NCBI GenBank assembly: GCA_027491295.1
Contig: JAIXWK010000002.1
Location: 494,032-558,031, forward strand
Length of the DNA: 64,000 bases
Direction: 5' to 3'
Origin: Microbacteriaceae bacterium
GTDB taxonomy: Bacteria > Actinomycetota > Actinomycetes > Actinomycetales > Microbacteriaceae
Shown piece after piece: positions 43,917-54,633 of this stretch. The first letter of the stretch is position 1. Each line of letters starts with the position of its first letter. A program made the translations under genes and the position numbers. The notes under the pieces are model-generated. The model saw only the letters and a program-made list of their open reading frames with translations, made no database searches and was not told where the DNA came from.

Positions 43917-45547
43917 TGGTGACGCCAGCTTCCGGAACAATCCTTACTGGCTTAGGCGTTGGCCTAAATGCCGTCCGCGGCGAAGTCTTTCGCGTAAAGC
44001 CTCAGGCAACACTGCCGGGACCTGCCAAGCACGCTGGCGATGCAGCGGGCGAAAAGGAAACCCTCAGAGGTGCAATTCATCACGTCGCTGGATATCTAGA
44101 TGAGCTGTCAGTAAAAGCAGGCGAGACCAGCGCGGAGATTTTCGAAGCCTTGAAAATGCTTTTGGAAGATGAAGATTTATTTGAAACCGCGATTGCCGAA
44201 ATCGAATCCGGTTGGAATGCTGCCACCGCATTTTATGTCGCAGTTGATTCACTGGATGCAATTTTTGCCGGCGATGCCGCCTTCGAAGAGCGCTTGGTTG
44301 ACCTAAAGGATCTAGCTAGAAGAGTTGCCGCTCATATCTCTGGCATTCACATGGGCCTAGATCTTCCAACCACTGGGTCTTACGTAATAGTGGGCGATGA
44401 CTTTTCTCCAGCTGATACCGCGCAGTTCACAGATGCTGTTGTAGGTGTTGTGACCATCAAGGGTGGACCAACCTCTCACACCGCAATCATTTGCCGTTCC
44501 AAATCAATCCCAGCGCTGGTCTCCTGCGCCCAGGCGGTTGAACTGGTCGACGGCATGCAGGTTTTGGTTGATCCGGTCGGCGATCGCGTGGTTGTCGGTG
44601 GCAATGCGTCGATGGCAACCAAGGCAATCAGCTTTTTAGCAAAGAGCTTGGACCCGATCATTCCGGTGCGCGCAAACATCGGCTCGCTAGAGGACTCCAT
44701 ACAGGCAGCGACCACCGCTGCCAATGGCGTGGGGCTATTCCGCACCGAGCTGCTTTATCTGTCCGAGACCACCATGCCATCGGCTACCAAGCAGGCAAAG
44801 TCTTATGCAGAGATTCTTAGCGCAGCACCAGAGGGGCCAATTGTGGTCCGCACCATCGATGCCGGTAGCGATAAGCCGGTGCCGTTTTTAGACATGCCTC
44901 ACGAGGAAAACCCAGCCCTTGGTATTCGTGGTTTCCGCCTAATTCAAGACCACCGTCAGTTCCTAATCGATCAGCTGGAATCTTTGGAGGTTGCTCGCAA
45001 AGAAACCGGCCGCGAGGTTTGGGTAATGGCACCAATGATTGCCACCGCATCCGAAGCAATTGAGTTTGCCGAGCTAGCCAGAGGCTCAGGTGACTACAAG
45101 GTCGGCATCATGGTTGAGACTCCGGCCATTGCAATGGCGCTAGCAGATTTAGCCGGCAAGCTTGATTTCATCTCGGTTGGCACTAACGACCTATCGCAGT
45201 ATTTGTTTGCCGCTGACCGCATGAATGCCGGCCTGGGAGCACTACTGAACCCCTGGCAACCGGCATTGGTTCGAATGCTGCAGGTGATCGCGAGTGAGTC
45301 AGAGAAAGCTGGAATTTCTTCCGGTGTTTGTGGTGAATCGGCATCTGACCCAGCGTTTGCTGTTGTGTTGGCTGGTTTGGGTTTCAACTCTGTTTCTGCA
45401 TCAAGGAGCCAGGTAGGTGCGGTTAGGTCAGCGCTTTCTGCGGTGACTTTAGAGCAAGCACAAGAGGTTGCGAAGGTCGCACTCGCGGCCACCACGGCTG
45501 ATCAGTGCAAGTCTGCTGTTCTGGACGCACTAGCCAAGCTTGCCTAA
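43916..45547 (+). CDS. ptsI: phosphoenolpyruvate-protein phosphotransferase (PTS enzyme I)
   Basis: First phosphotransfer protein of the PTS: takes phosphate from PEP and passes it to HPr. 543 aa. GTG start (two adjacent GTGs). Phosphohistidine in GGPTSHTAIICRS; PEP-binding barrel with GVGLFRTELLYL, NPALGIRGFRLIQ, VGIMVETPA, SVGTNDLSQYLFAADR and active Cys in GVCGE. No EII gene lies in the window, so the sugar is unknown. Confidence 0.96.
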   Translation: MVTPASGTILTGLGVGLNAVRGEVFRVKPQATLPGPAKHAGDAAGEKETLRGAIHHVAGYLDELSVKAGETSAEIFEALKMLLEDEDLFETAIAEIESGWNAATAFYVAVDSLDAIFAGDAAFEERLVDLKDLARRVAAHISGIHMGLDLPTTGSYVIVGDDFSPADTAQFTDAVVGVVTIKGGPTSHTAIICRSKSIPALVSCAQAVELVDGMQVLVDPVGDRVVVGGNASMATKAISFLAKSLDPIIPVRANIGSLEDSIQAATTAANGVGLFRTELLYLSETTMPSATKQAKSYAEILSAAPEGPIVVRTIDAGSDKPVPFLDMPHEENPALGIRGFRLIQDHRQFLIDQLESLEVARKETGREVWVMAPMIATASEAIEFAELARGSGDYKVGIMVETPAIAMALADLAGKLDFISVGTNDLSQYLFAADRMNAGLGALLNPWQPALVRMLQVIASESEKAGISSGVCGESASDPAFAVVLAGLGFNSVSASRSQVGAVRSALSAVTLEQAQEVAKVALAATTADQCKSAVLDALAKLA

Positions 45548-45549
45548 AG

Positions 45550-45555
45550 TAAACT
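45550..45555 (+). promoter_or_regulatory. leaderless -10 box TAAACT for the DUF3817 gene
   Basis: TAAACT-N6-ATG directly after ptsI with no Shine-Dalgarno sequence; suggests a new transcript start for DUF3817-guaA. Confidence 0.5.
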
Positions 45556-45561
45556 TCTTTT

Positions 45562-45999
45562 ATGACAGGCCCTGCCACTTCCCAAATTGAGCAAGTAAAA
45601 AAGGTTCTAAAACTATTTACTGCATCCAGCTACATCACTGGAACGTTCCTGTTGCTTCTGATGATCACCTGGGGAATCCGCCGCCTACCATTTCTAGGTT
45701 TTGACCTTTGGCTGTTCGGCCCTAACGGGTTTATCACTTTCGAGCAGTACGGCATCGAAGGTGAGGGGCTACCGGAGGTTGGGGTGAACCTAACGGTTGC
45801 AATCCTTATCGTTCACGGCTGGCTATACGTTCTATATCTTTTTGCCGATTTCAGACTCTGGACTTTGATGCGCTGGTCGTTCTTTAGGTTCTTGATCATT
45901 GCTGCCGGTGGTGTTGTGCCGCTGCTTAGCTTTTTCACCGAGTCCTACTACGCCAAGCTAGCTCGCAAGCAACTGAGTGAAATTGGAGGTCAAAAATGA
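45562..45999 (+). CDS. DUF3817 integral membrane protein
   Basis: 145-aa membrane protein of unknown function with three or four helices (first near 18-37 [20 protein letters not shown], then [20 protein letters not shown], then [19 protein letters not shown]). The family is commonly found beside guaA/guaB in actinobacteria. Stop overlaps the guaA ATG by 4 nt, so translation is coupled. Confidence 0.85.
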   Translation: MTGPATSQIEQVKKVLKLFTASSYITGTFLLLLMITWGIRRLPFLGFDLWLFGPNGFITFEQYGIEGEGLPEVGVNLTVAILIVHGWLYVLYLFADFRLWTLMRWSFFRFLIIAAGGVVPLLSFFTESYYAKLARKQLSEIGGQK

Positions 46000-47549
46000 A
46001 GCCGGTGCTGGTTGTTGATTTTGGTGCTCAGTACGCACAGTTGATTGCAAGACGAGTTCGCGAAGCAAATGTCTACTCCGAGATCGTGCACCACAACATC
46101 ACCGCAAGTGAGGTGGCTGCCAAGAACCCGGCAGCGATCATTCTCTCCGGTGGTCCATCGAGCGTTTACGAGGAGAACTCTCCTCAGCTAGATCCAGGGA
46201 TTCTCAAACTAGGGATTCCGGTGTTGGGAATTTGCTATGGCTTCCAGGTCCTAGCCCAGGCCCTTGGTGGTCGAGTGGATAAGACCGGGAAGCGCGAGTA
46301 TGGCGCGACTCAGCTAAACCTAAACAACTCCGGTGTTTTGCTAGGCAACCAGCCAATGCAGCAAATTTGCTGGATGAGCCACGGTGACCAGGTAATGGTG
46401 GCACCGGATGGCTTTGATGTTTTGGCATCCACCGACACAACTCCGGTTGCAGCCTTTGAATCTAAAGAGCAGCGAATCTTTGGCGTGCAGTGGCACCCCG
46501 AGGTCAAGCACTCCGAGCAGGGTCAGAACGTCCTGACTAACTTCCTCTACCAAGGAGCCGGCATTGAGCCGACTTGGAATTCCGGCAATGTAATTGCCGA
46601 GCAAATCGAAAAGATTCGCGCTCAGGTCGGAGACGCCAGAGTAATTTGCGGCCTATCCGGTGGAGTCGACTCAGCGGTTGCCGCAGCACTAGTTCACAAG
46701 GCTGTGGGCGATCAACTGACCGGCGTGTTTGTGGATCACGGACTATTGCGTAAGGGCGAGCGTGAGCAGGTTGAGCGCGACTATGTGGCAGCCACTGGAA
46801 TTCGTTTGATCACCGTCGATGCCGAGGAGAAGTTTCTATCGGCGCTCGCTGGTGTATCGGACCCAGAAACCAAACGCAAAATTATTGGTCGCGAATTCAT
46901 TCGCACCTTCGAAGAAGCAGAGCGCAAGCTAATCGCCGAAGCGGCTGCAGATTCTCGCCCAATCAAATTCTTGGTCCAGGGCACGCTCTACCCAGATGTT
47001 GTTGAATCCGGTGGTGGCGCAACCGCTGGCATCAAGTCTCACCACAACGTTGGAGGTCTGCCAGAGGACCTGCAGTTTGAACTGGTGGAACCGCTTCGCA
47101 CGCTGTTTAAAGACGAGGTGCGAGCAATCGGTGCCGAGCTTGGCTTGCCGCACGAGATAGTTCAGCGCCAACCATTCCCAGGTCCTGGTCTCGGGATTCG
47201 CATCGTTGGTGAGGTAACCAAGCAGCGCCTAGAGCTTTTGCGCGAGGCAGATGCCATTGTTCGCGAGGAACTAAGCGCAGCCGGCAAGGACCTAGAGATT
47301 TGGCAGTGTCCAGTTGTCCTGCTCGCTGATGTTCGCTCAGTCGGTGTGCAGGGCGATGGCCGCAGCTACGGCCACCCGATTGTGCTTCGCCCGGTTTCTT
47401 CCGAAGATGCCATGACGGCGGACTGGTCCAGATTGCCCTATGACCTGCTAGCTAAGATTTCCAACCGAATCACCAATGAGGTTGCAGATGTCAACCGCGT
47501 GGTTTTGGATATCACCTCAAAGCCACCTGGAACTATCGAATGGGAGTAA
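45996..47549 (+). CDS. guaA: GMP synthase (glutamine-hydrolysing)
   Basis: Amidates XMP to GMP. 517 aa with an N-terminal class I glutaminase (Cys in [11 protein letters not shown], His in VQWHPEVKH), a PP-loop ATPase [17 protein letters not shown], and the C-terminal dimerization domain ending [17 protein letters not shown]. Completes the guaB-guaB3...guaA cluster. Overlaps the following phosphodiesterase gene by 10 nt. Confidence 0.98.
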   Translation: MKPVLVVDFGAQYAQLIARRVREANVYSEIVHHNITASEVAAKNPAAIILSGGPSSVYEENSPQLDPGILKLGIPVLGICYGFQVLAQALGGRVDKTGKREYGATQLNLNNSGVLLGNQPMQQICWMSHGDQVMVAPDGFDVLASTDTTPVAAFESKEQRIFGVQWHPEVKHSEQGQNVLTNFLYQGAGIEPTWNSGNVIAEQIEKIRAQVGDARVICGLSGGVDSAVAAALVHKAVGDQLTGVFVDHGLLRKGEREQVERDYVAATGIRLITVDAEEKFLSALAGVSDPETKRKIIGREFIRTFEEAERKLIAEAAADSRPIKFLVQGTLYPDVVESGGGATAGIKSHHNVGGLPEDLQFELVEPLRTLFKDEVRAIGAELGLPHEIVQRQPFPGPGLGIRIVGEVTKQRLELLREADAIVREELSAAGKDLEIWQCPVVLLADVRSVGVQGDGRSYGHPIVLRPVSSEDAMTADWSRLPYDLLAKISNRITNEVADVNRVVLDITSKPPGTIEWE

Positions 47550-48379
47550 GTGTTTTTGGTCACCGCGGTGCTTGCGGTTACCTGCCGGAAAACACTATGC
47601 CCTCGTTTGAGCTGGGCTTCGAGCTAGGTTCAGACGCCATTGAGTTTGATGTGGTGCTAACCAAGGACTCAGTGCCGGTGATTCTGCACGATATCGATCT
47701 CACCAAAACCACAAATGTCGTCTCTCACCCGCAGCTTGCAACTTCGGTTGATGAGCTGACCTTGTTGGAACTAAAGCAGCTGCGAGTGATGGAAAGATAC
47801 CCGGAGCAAAGAATTGAATCTGCAAAGCACAGCGGACAGTTTGAGATTCCGACACTTGGGGAACTGCTGGCCAATCCAGCATTTGATGGCAAGCATCTGA
47901 TTCTCGAACTCAAAGACGGCAAGCAACTGTTGGCTCGAAACCTCGATCTGGTGGCAGCAGTCGCCCAAGAACTTGCGGTTTCCAATTGGCAAGAGCGCAG
48001 AATCAAGCTCACTGTCGAAAGCTTCGAATTTTCAATTTTAAAAAATGCAAAGAGCGCCTTCGGCCCAGGCATTGACTTCGTCTTTCTATCTGCACCTGGA
48101 ACCTTGCCGGCTGGAAGAACAACCTTGGACGATGATTTGCTCGAGGAGATTGCGTCCGAGTTCGATGGAGTATCAGTCACTATCGAGATGCTTTGGGAAA
48201 ATGATTTTGTGGCCCGGTCAAAAGCGCTTGGTTTGACGCTGTTCACATACACCGCTCGAGTTGAAACCCCACAGGGCGATCTGGAGAGCTGGTTTGAGAA
48301 GCTGGTTCTAAGCGGAGTAGATGGAATCTTTGCAGACCAGCCAGACCGGCTAATCCAAACCGTCAGTCGGCTGACCTAA
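47540..48379 (+). CDS. glycerophosphodiester phosphodiesterase family protein
   Basis: Hydrolyses glycerophosphodiesters to glycerol-3-phosphate. 279 aa TIM barrel with the catalytic [12 protein letters not shown] (His and Arg), metal Glu/Asp in EFDVVLTKD, second catalytic His in VILHDIDL, and late Glu in ILELKDG. No signal peptide, so it is cytoplasmic. ATG 47540 overlaps the end of guaA. Confidence 0.93.
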   Translation: MGVSVFGHRGACGYLPENTMPSFELGFELGSDAIEFDVVLTKDSVPVILHDIDLTKTTNVVSHPQLATSVDELTLLELKQLRVMERYPEQRIESAKHSGQFEIPTLGELLANPAFDGKHLILELKDGKQLLARNLDLVAAVAQELAVSNWQERRIKLTVESFEFSILKNAKSAFGPGIDFVFLSAPGTLPAGRTTLDDDLLEEIASEFDGVSVTIEMLWENDFVARSKALGLTLFTYTARVETPQGDLESWFEKLVLSGVDGIFADQPDRLIQTVSRLT

Positions 48380-48382
48380 GCT
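48377..48382 (+). promoter_or_regulatory. leaderless -10 box TAAGCT for pcrA
   Basis: TAAGCT-N7-ATG; the box overlaps the stop codon of the upstream gene and no Shine-Dalgarno sequence is visible. Confidence 0.45.
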
Positions 48383-48389
48383 ACCTCAG

Positions 48390-50657
48390 ATGCCATTAGA
48401 CCTCTTCGAACAAAATGACCCAGACGCCCTGCTTGCGGGATTGAACCCGCAACAGCGCGAGGCTGTCGAATACCGTGGCCGGGCACTTTTGATCGTTGCC
48501 GGTGCTGGCAGTGGCAAGACCAGAGTCCTTACCCACCGCATCGCACATTTCCTTGCGCAAAAGGAACTTTGGCCATCGCAAATCCTGGCCATCACCTTTA
48601 CAAATAAGGCTGCATCCGAAATGCGTGAACGCGTCGAAGCGCTTATTGGTGCATCAAGCGAGGGTATGTGGATCAAGACCTTCCACTCGGCCTGCCTGCA
48701 GATTCTTCGTCGCGAGGCAGATCGGCTTGGCCACGATTCAAACTTCACGGTTTATGACACCGGTGATACCCGTGCGCTTTTGAAGCGATTGCTTCGTGAG
48801 GCAGGGGCTGAGGATGCGGATATCAAACCGCAGCAGGCGGCCGCAATCATATCCAATTCCAAAAACGAACTAAAAGATGCCGAAGATTTTGCGCGCAATG
48901 CGGATCGCTCAAACCCGAAAGAGCGAATCGTTGCCGAGGTTTTCCAAGCCTATGAGCGCGAGCTGCTTCGCAATAATGCCTTTGACTTTGATGACCTAAT
49001 TTCTGAAACCGTTGGTTTGCTTCGCGCTCACCCTGAGGTGAGGGCACGCTACCAAAAGCGATTCAGACACCTACTTGTTGACGAGTATCAAGACACCAAC
49101 CACGCACAGTATGCGTTGATTCGAGAGTTCACCAGGCCGCTACCGGATGACTACGCAAACTTTGATGAGCGCACCGGCGAGGTCTTACAGCCAGCCCAGC
49201 TGACTGTGGTTGGTGACTCGGATCAGTCGATCTACGCTTTCCGCGGGGCTGACATTCGAAATATCACCGAATTTGAGCGTGACTTCCCTGGAGCGCAAAC
49301 CATCTTGCTGGAGCAGAACTATCGCTCTACCCAAAACATCCTCTCCGGAGCGAATGCTGTTATCTCACAGAATCCTTATCGTCCGGCTAAGAACCTCTGG
49401 ACCGACCAGGGCAGTGGCGAGCTAATTTCAATCTTTACCGGTTTTGATGAGCGCAATGAAGCCGCCTATGTGGTTGACCAGATCAAGAAATTGCACGCTG
49501 AGGGCACCGACTACAGAGACATATCAGTTCTCTACCGCACCAATGCGCTGACACCTTCTTTGGAAGCCGAGCTCAAAAGCCAGCTCATCCCGTATGCAGT
49601 CATCGGTGGCTTAAAGTTCTTCGAGCGCAGAGAAATCAAAGACGCGCTCGCCTACCTCACAGTGATTTCTAATGCGCGAAATGATGAGGCTGCCAGAAGG
49701 GTCCTAAACATCCCAGCCCGCGGCATCGGCGAAAAGACCGAACTCAAGATCGCACAGTTTGCAAGGGAAAACGACATGTCATTTAGGCAGGCGCTCTCCT
49801 TTGCAAACCAACTCGGTCTTGGGCCAAAACTGACGCTAACCGTCGAAGGTTTTGGCGAACTTCTGAACGAACTAGATGCGCTATCGGCAACCGAAGGCCC
49901 TGCAGAGGTGCTAAAACTCGTACTTGAGCGAAGCGGTTATCGCTCATCGCTTGAGGGATCGCGCGATCCGCAGGATGAAGCCCGGGTAGAGAACCTAGAT
50001 GCTCTGCTGGGTCAACTCTTTGACTGGCAGGCAAATAATCCAGAGGGAACTCTTGCCGATTACCTCGCTGAGGTAACTCTGGCAGCCGCTGCCGATGAAA
50101 TTGAAGATGAGTCGGGAAGCATTTCACTGATGACCCTTCACACCGCCAAGGGTCTCGAGTATCAGGTGGTGTTCCTGATTGGTCTTGAGCAGGGAACCTT
50201 GCCTCACGTGAGATCTTTCGATGAACCCGGTGGCCTGCAAGAAGAGCGCAGGTTGATGTATGTCGGCATGACCAGAGCCAAACAAAAGCTCTACATCTCG
50301 CACGCCCTGCAGCGCACCTTGTTTGGCAACACCGCTTCCTTTATACCTTCCAGCTTCCTCAGCGATATTCCGAGCGAACTGTGTGAGCAGGTTGGAGCAG
50401 AGCGTCGTGAACTTCGCACACCCGGCACGCAACCGGTTCGCTCGAGTTGGCAGGGAGCGGTCAATACCCCGGCAGCGATTCGAGACAACAAGGACCTAGA
50501 GCTTGCGGTCGGGGATTCTGTGCAGCACGACACCTTTGGTAAGGGTCGAGTAATCGCGGTGGCAGGCAATCCACCAAAGCAAACGGCCGAAGTTCGCTTC
50601 GACTCCGGAGTAACCAAGCGATTGCTTGTGAAAATGGCACCAATTACCAAGCTCTAG
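48390..50657 (+). CDS. pcrA: ATP-dependent DNA helicase PcrA/UvrD
   Basis: SF1A 3'-5' helicase for nucleotide-excision repair and replication-fork maintenance. 755 aa. Q motif LNPQQREAVE, motif I GAGSGKTRVLTHRI, motif Ia TFTNKAASEMRERV, motif II LLVDEYQDTN, motif III GDSDQSIYAFRGA, motif IV QNYRS, motif V TLHTAKGLEYQVV, motif VI YVGMTRAKQ. C-terminal tudor-like DSVQHDTFGKGRVIAV domain that binds RNA polymerase in homologues. Confidence 0.97.
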   Translation: MPLDLFEQNDPDALLAGLNPQQREAVEYRGRALLIVAGAGSGKTRVLTHRIAHFLAQKELWPSQILAITFTNKAASEMRERVEALIGASSEGMWIKTFHSACLQILRREADRLGHDSNFTVYDTGDTRALLKRLLREAGAEDADIKPQQAAAIISNSKNELKDAEDFARNADRSNPKERIVAEVFQAYERELLRNNAFDFDDLISETVGLLRAHPEVRARYQKRFRHLLVDEYQDTNHAQYALIREFTRPLPDDYANFDERTGEVLQPAQLTVVGDSDQSIYAFRGADIRNITEFERDFPGAQTILLEQNYRSTQNILSGANAVISQNPYRPAKNLWTDQGSGELISIFTGFDERNEAAYVVDQIKKLHAEGTDYRDISVLYRTNALTPSLEAELKSQLIPYAVIGGLKFFERREIKDALAYLTVISNARNDEAARRVLNIPARGIGEKTELKIAQFARENDMSFRQALSFANQLGLGPKLTLTVEGFGELLNELDALSATEGPAEVLKLVLERSGYRSSLEGSRDPQDEARVENLDALLGQLFDWQANNPEGTLADYLAEVTLAAAADEIEDESGSISLMTLHTAKGLEYQVVFLIGLEQGTLPHVRSFDEPGGLQEERRLMYVGMTRAKQKLYISHALQRTLFGNTASFIPSSFLSDIPSELCEQVGAERRELRTPGTQPVRSSWQGAVNTPAAIRDNKDLELAVGDSVQHDTFGKGRVIAVAGNPPKQTAEVRFDSGVTKRLLVKMAPITKL

Positions 50658-50726
50658 GGATATTGGGCCAGCCTGATTCACTAGACTTGACCCTGTTGTC
50701 CGCTGACTCAAGAAACGGAAATACCC

Positions 50727-51884
50727 TTGGATTTATTTGAATATCAAGCGCGCGATCTTTTCGAGAAATACGGTGTTCCGGTTCTCGCAGGTCGCATTGC
50801 AGACACCCCTGAAGAAGCTGAAGCGGCCGCAAAGGCTATCGGCGGAACCGTTGTTGTAAAGGCTCAGGTCAAGACCGGTGGTCGAGGCAAAGCCGGCGGT
50901 GTTAAGGTCGCTCACTCCCCAGCTGAAGCTCGCGAAAAGGCTGAGGCAATTTTGGGTCTAGACATCAAGGGTCACGTTGTGAAGCGCGTGATGATTGCCC
51001 AGGGTGCATCGATTGATAAAGAGTTCTACTTCTCAGTTTTGCTAGACAGATCAAACCGCACCTTCCTTTCGCTATGCAGCGTTGAGGGCGGCATGGAGAT
51101 CGAGCAGCTAGCCGTTGAGCGCCCAGAGGCACTGGCAAAGATTCCGGTATCTGCAGTTCACGGTATCGACAAGGCCAAGGCGGTTGAGATTGCAACCGCT
51201 GCTAAGTTCCCAGCCGAACTAATCGATGCAGTTTCTGATGTGTTCGTAAAGCTTTACGACGTATTCAAAAAAGAAGACGCTACTTTGGTGGAGGTCAACC
51301 CACTGGTTCTAACCACTGGTGGAGAGATCGTTGCCCTTGACGGCAAGGTCACCTTCGACGACAACGCCGAGTTCCGTCACGAGCGCGAGGAAATGGAGCG
51401 CGACCAGCTTGATCCTCTCGAGGCTAAGGCCAAGGAGATGGACCTCAACTACGTCAAGCTCGATGGCGAAGTTGGAATCATCGGTAACGGTGCTGGATTG
51501 GTGATGAGCACCCTGGACGTAGTTGCCTACGCCGGTGAGCGTCACGGCAATGTGAAGCCAGCTAACTTCCTAGACATCGGTGGCGGTGCCTCTGCCGAGG
51601 TAATGGCTGCAGGTCTGGACGTTATCTTGAACGACCCTCAGGTTCGCAGCGTGTTTGTAAACGTCTTCGGTGGAATCACCGCCTGTGACGCTGTTGCCAA
51701 TGGAATCGTTGGTGCGCTAAACACCCTAGGTGCCCGCGCCAGCAAGCCACTGGTTGTTCGACTAGACGGCAACAACGTTGAGGAGGGTCGCCGTATTCTC
51801 TCCCAGTTCAACCACCCGCTGGTATCGCTAGCGGACACCATGGATGGCGGAGCCGATAAGGCCGCTCAGTTGGCTAACAAGTAA
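50727..51884 (+). CDS. sucC: succinyl-CoA synthetase subunit beta
   Basis: TCA-cycle enzyme converting succinyl-CoA to succinate with ATP/GTP formation. 385 aa, TTG start ([16 protein letters not shown]). ATP-grasp domain with [17 protein letters not shown] and [10 protein letters not shown], CoA-ligase domain with [17 protein letters not shown]. sucD starts 10 nt after it. Confidence 0.97.
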   Translation: MDLFEYQARDLFEKYGVPVLAGRIADTPEEAEAAAKAIGGTVVVKAQVKTGGRGKAGGVKVAHSPAEAREKAEAILGLDIKGHVVKRVMIAQGASIDKEFYFSVLLDRSNRTFLSLCSVEGGMEIEQLAVERPEALAKIPVSAVHGIDKAKAVEIATAAKFPAELIDAVSDVFVKLYDVFKKEDATLVEVNPLVLTTGGEIVALDGKVTFDDNAEFRHEREEMERDQLDPLEAKAKEMDLNYVKLDGEVGIIGNGAGLVMSTLDVVAYAGERHGNVKPANFLDIGGGASAEVMAAGLDVILNDPQVRSVFVNVFGGITACDAVANGIVGALNTLGARASKPLVVRLDGNNVEEGRRILSQFNHPLVSLADTMDGGADKAAQLANK

Positions 51885-51894
51885 GGCTTTAGAA

Positions 51895-52782
51895 ATGGCA
51901 ATTTACCTAGATAAAAACTCAAAGATTATCGTCCAGGGCATGACCGGTGCCGAGGGCATGAAGCACACCACCCGCATGCTTGCAGGTGGCTCGAACATCG
52001 TCGGTGGCGTGAACCCACGCAAGGCCGGCGAGAGCGTCGATATTGCTGGCAAGTCACTTCCGGTATTCGGATCGGTCAAGGAAGCTATGGCTGCCACCGG
52101 TGCGAATGTTTCGGTTATCTTCGTTCCTCCCGCCTTCGCAAAGTCTGCAATCATCGAGGCTATTGACGCCGAGATCGCGCTTGCGGTTGCAATCACCGAG
52201 GGCATCCCAGTTCACGACAGCGCAGAGGCCTGGGCATACAACGTTGAGAAGGGTAAGAAGACCCGCCTAATTGGACCTAACTGCCCTGGAATCATTTCCC
52301 CTGAGCAGTCCAACGCAGGTATTACCCCCTCGAACATCGCTGGCAAGGGTCCAATCGGTTTGGTCTCCAAGTCCGGAACCCTTACCTACCAGATGATGTT
52401 CGAACTTCGCGACATCGGATTCTCAACCGCTATCGGTATTGGTGGAGACCCAGTTATTGGAACCACTCACATCGATGCCCTTGAGGCATTCCAGAACGAC
52501 CCTGAGACCAAGGCGATTGTGCTTATCGGTGAGATCGGTGGCGACTCTGAGGAGAAGGCTGCCGACTACATCTCGAAGCACGTCACCAAGCCAGTGGTTG
52601 CATATGTAGCCGGCTTCACCGCTCCTGAGGGTAAGACCATGGGTCACGCAGGTGCAATTGTTTCAGGCTCGGCCGGAACCGCTCAGGCTAAGAAGGAAGC
52701 ATTTGAGGCTGTCGGCGTGAAGGTTGGCAAGACCCCATCCGAGACCGCTGCGCTTATGCGCGAGATTATCTCCAAGCTCTAA
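51895..52782 (+). CDS. sucD: succinyl-CoA synthetase subunit alpha
   Basis: CoA-binding and phosphohistidine subunit. The ORF track begins inside sucC; true start ATG 51895 ([18 protein letters not shown]), 295 aa. CoA site [19 protein letters not shown], and the phosphorylated His in [13 protein letters not shown] of perM follows 2 nt later. Confidence 0.97.
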   Translation: MAIYLDKNSKIIVQGMTGAEGMKHTTRMLAGGSNIVGGVNPRKAGESVDIAGKSLPVFGSVKEAMAATGANVSVIFVPPAFAKSAIIEAIDAEIALAVAITEGIPVHDSAEAWAYNVEKGKKTRLIGPNCPGIISPEQSNAGITPSNIAGKGPIGLVSKSGTLTYQMMFELRDIGFSTAIGIGGDPVIGTTHIDALEAFQNDPETKAIVLIGEIGGDSEEKAADYISKHVTKPVVAYVAGFTAPEGKTMGHAGAIVSGSAGTAQAKKEAFEAVGVKVGKTPSETAALMREIISKL

Positions 52783-52784
52783 AG

Positions 52785-54035
52785 GTGAATCGGGGGCTTA
52801 GCTTCGCAATTTCAGCGCTGCAAGCGCTGATTATTGCGGCTGTCACGATTGGTTTAGTGATTGCCCCACTCACCTTGGCCTGGTTCATCGAGGGCGACGG
52901 ATCTGTTGACTGGATGGTGGCATTTCGCGTCGCAGCGTATGCCTTTTTGCTAGCCTGCGGCGTTCCACTGCAGTTCAATGCGGGTGAGATTCTGGGGATT
53001 GCGGTCCCCGCGTTCACAATGTCGACCTTGCCACTTGGCCTTACTGCACTGATGGCGGTTTTGATCATTCGCATCGGTCACCGACTCTCAGCTGCCAGTT
53101 CAATCTGGCCGGCATGGGTTGGAGGCGCGGTGGCATTTGGTGGCATTGGACTTGCGGTTTCGATGTTGAGCACCAACGAAGCCGTCGTGGTGGCCGAATG
53201 GGCACCGTTTATCTCCCCAGCATTCTTCTTCGGTGGAATTTTGTTTCTGGCATCGGTGCTTGGACCGCGCTACGAACTTTTCGAAGGCGCTAACCCAACT
53301 GAGGCAAAAGAGCGCATCTGGGTTAGAAACCAAACCAAAGCAATTTTCTCCAAACTGCACTGGGCCTTGGCATCGGCGCTATCTCCGGCCTCCAGGGTTG
53401 GTCTTGGGGTGGTTGCGGCACTGCTTTTGGTTAGCTCCGCAATGATCGCTCTTGCACTGGGTTTTGGTTGGATTGAAGTTGTTCGGCTATACGAAGCAAT
53501 GCGAGTGAGTGTCCTCGGTGGTGTGATGTTGACCATCGGGCAGCTGGCAATCCTTCCAAACCTGATTGTCTATGGCATGAGCTGGATAGCAGGTCCTGGG
53601 TTTTCAATCGGAGTTGGATCTTCTGTCTCGGCACTGGGAACTCAGCTTGGGCCAATGCCAGCCCTGCCGGTATTCGTCGCCATCCCGACCGCCGGTTTTG
53701 ATCGCGCAATTTTGTTTGCACTGATTCCAATCGTGGTGGCCTTTGTTGGAACGCTCTTGGCCCATCGCTACACCGATCAGATGCGCTGGGAGTATGCAAC
53801 TCGGTTCTCGGCGGCTGCAGCTTTTGCTTTTATGGCGGCGCTTATTGCTGCACTGACTGCATTTGCAATTGCCCTTTTGGCTTCTGGAAGTTTTGGACCC
53901 GGCAGATTTAGTGAAGTGGGCATCAACCCTCTGCTTTTTGCTGGAGTGCTGTTCTTAGAGGTCTTGATTCCAAGTTTTGTGGCTGGTTTAGTTGTCATCA
54001 AGCCATACAGCGATCAGCAAGAGCGCGGAAAGTAG
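52785..54035 (+). CDS. DUF6350/PerM-like membrane protein
   Basis: Polytopic membrane protein of 416 aa with about ten helices separated by short loops; hydrophobic stretches run from SALQALIIAAVTIGLVIAPL to LFAGVLFLEVLIPSFVAGLVVI. The position between sucD and purN is that of M. tuberculosis perM (Rv0955), linked there to cell division and persistence, and of DUF6350 proteins in other actinobacteria. Assignment rests on context, length and topology. GTG start coupled to sucD. Confidence 0.8.
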   Translation: MNRGLSFAISALQALIIAAVTIGLVIAPLTLAWFIEGDGSVDWMVAFRVAAYAFLLACGVPLQFNAGEILGIAVPAFTMSTLPLGLTALMAVLIIRIGHRLSAASSIWPAWVGGAVAFGGIGLAVSMLSTNEAVVVAEWAPFISPAFFFGGILFLASVLGPRYELFEGANPTEAKERIWVRNQTKAIFSKLHWALASALSPASRVGLGVVAALLLVSSAMIALALGFGWIEVVRLYEAMRVSVLGGVMLTIGQLAILPNLIVYGMSWIAGPGFSIGVGSSVSALGTQLGPMPALPVFVAIPTAGFDRAILFALIPIVVAFVGTLLAHRYTDQMRWEYATRFSAAAAFAFMAALIAALTAFAIALLASGSFGPGRFSEVGINPLLFAGVLFLEVLIPSFVAGLVVIKPYSDQQERGK

Positions 54036-54042
54036 GAGTCAG

Positions 54043-54633
54043 ATGCTTTCGATTGTGGTCTTGATTTCGGGTTCGGGCTCAAACCTTCGGGCGCTTTTGG
54101 AAGCCTGTGACAACCCGTTGTTTCCGGCCAAGATTTTGGCGGTCGGAGCCGATAACCCAGCAGCCGGACTTGCCCACGCCGAACAGTTTGGTGTCCCAAC
54201 CTTTGTGGTTGAGCCCGGGCTTTTTGATTCTCGAGAAAATTGGGCTGAAGTATTGCTTCGCAACCTTGAGTACCACAAGCCAGACCTCGTTGTCCTAGCC
54301 GGCTTTATGAAGGTGCTGCCTGCGGGCTTTGTCGCCGCACTGAGCCCAAACATCATCAACCTGCACCCATCGCTGTTGCCAGCTTTCCCAGGCGCACACG
54401 CGGTCCGTGACGCCCTTAGCGCTGGGGCCGACGCAACTGGTGCAACGGTTCACATCGTTGACGCAGGGGTCGACACCGGGCCGATCCTCGCACAGCGAGA
54501 GATTGCGATTCCGACAGGAATTTCGGAGTCTGACCTGCATGAGCAGATCAAGACCATCGAGCGCTCGTTGATTGTTGAAGTTGTATCCCAGATTGCCGAG
54601 GGCAAGCTCAACCTCTCAGAAAGGTCTAGCTGA
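54043..54633 (+). CDS. purN: phosphoribosylglycinamide formyltransferase
   Basis: Formylates GAR with 10-formyl-THF in purine synthesis. Listed start is too early (inside perM); ATG 54043 ([21 protein letters not shown]) with AGGAG upstream gives 196 aa. Catalytic Asn/His in [13 protein letters not shown] and Asp in [12 protein letters not shown] are intact. Overlaps purH by one base. Confidence 0.96.
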   Translation: MLSIVVLISGSGSNLRALLEACDNPLFPAKILAVGADNPAAGLAHAEQFGVPTFVVEPGLFDSRENWAEVLLRNLEYHKPDLVVLAGFMKVLPAGFVAALSPNIINLHPSLLPAFPGAHAVRDALSAGADATGATVHIVDAGVDTGPILAQREIAIPTGISESDLHEQIKTIERSLIVEVVSQIAEGKLNLSERSS

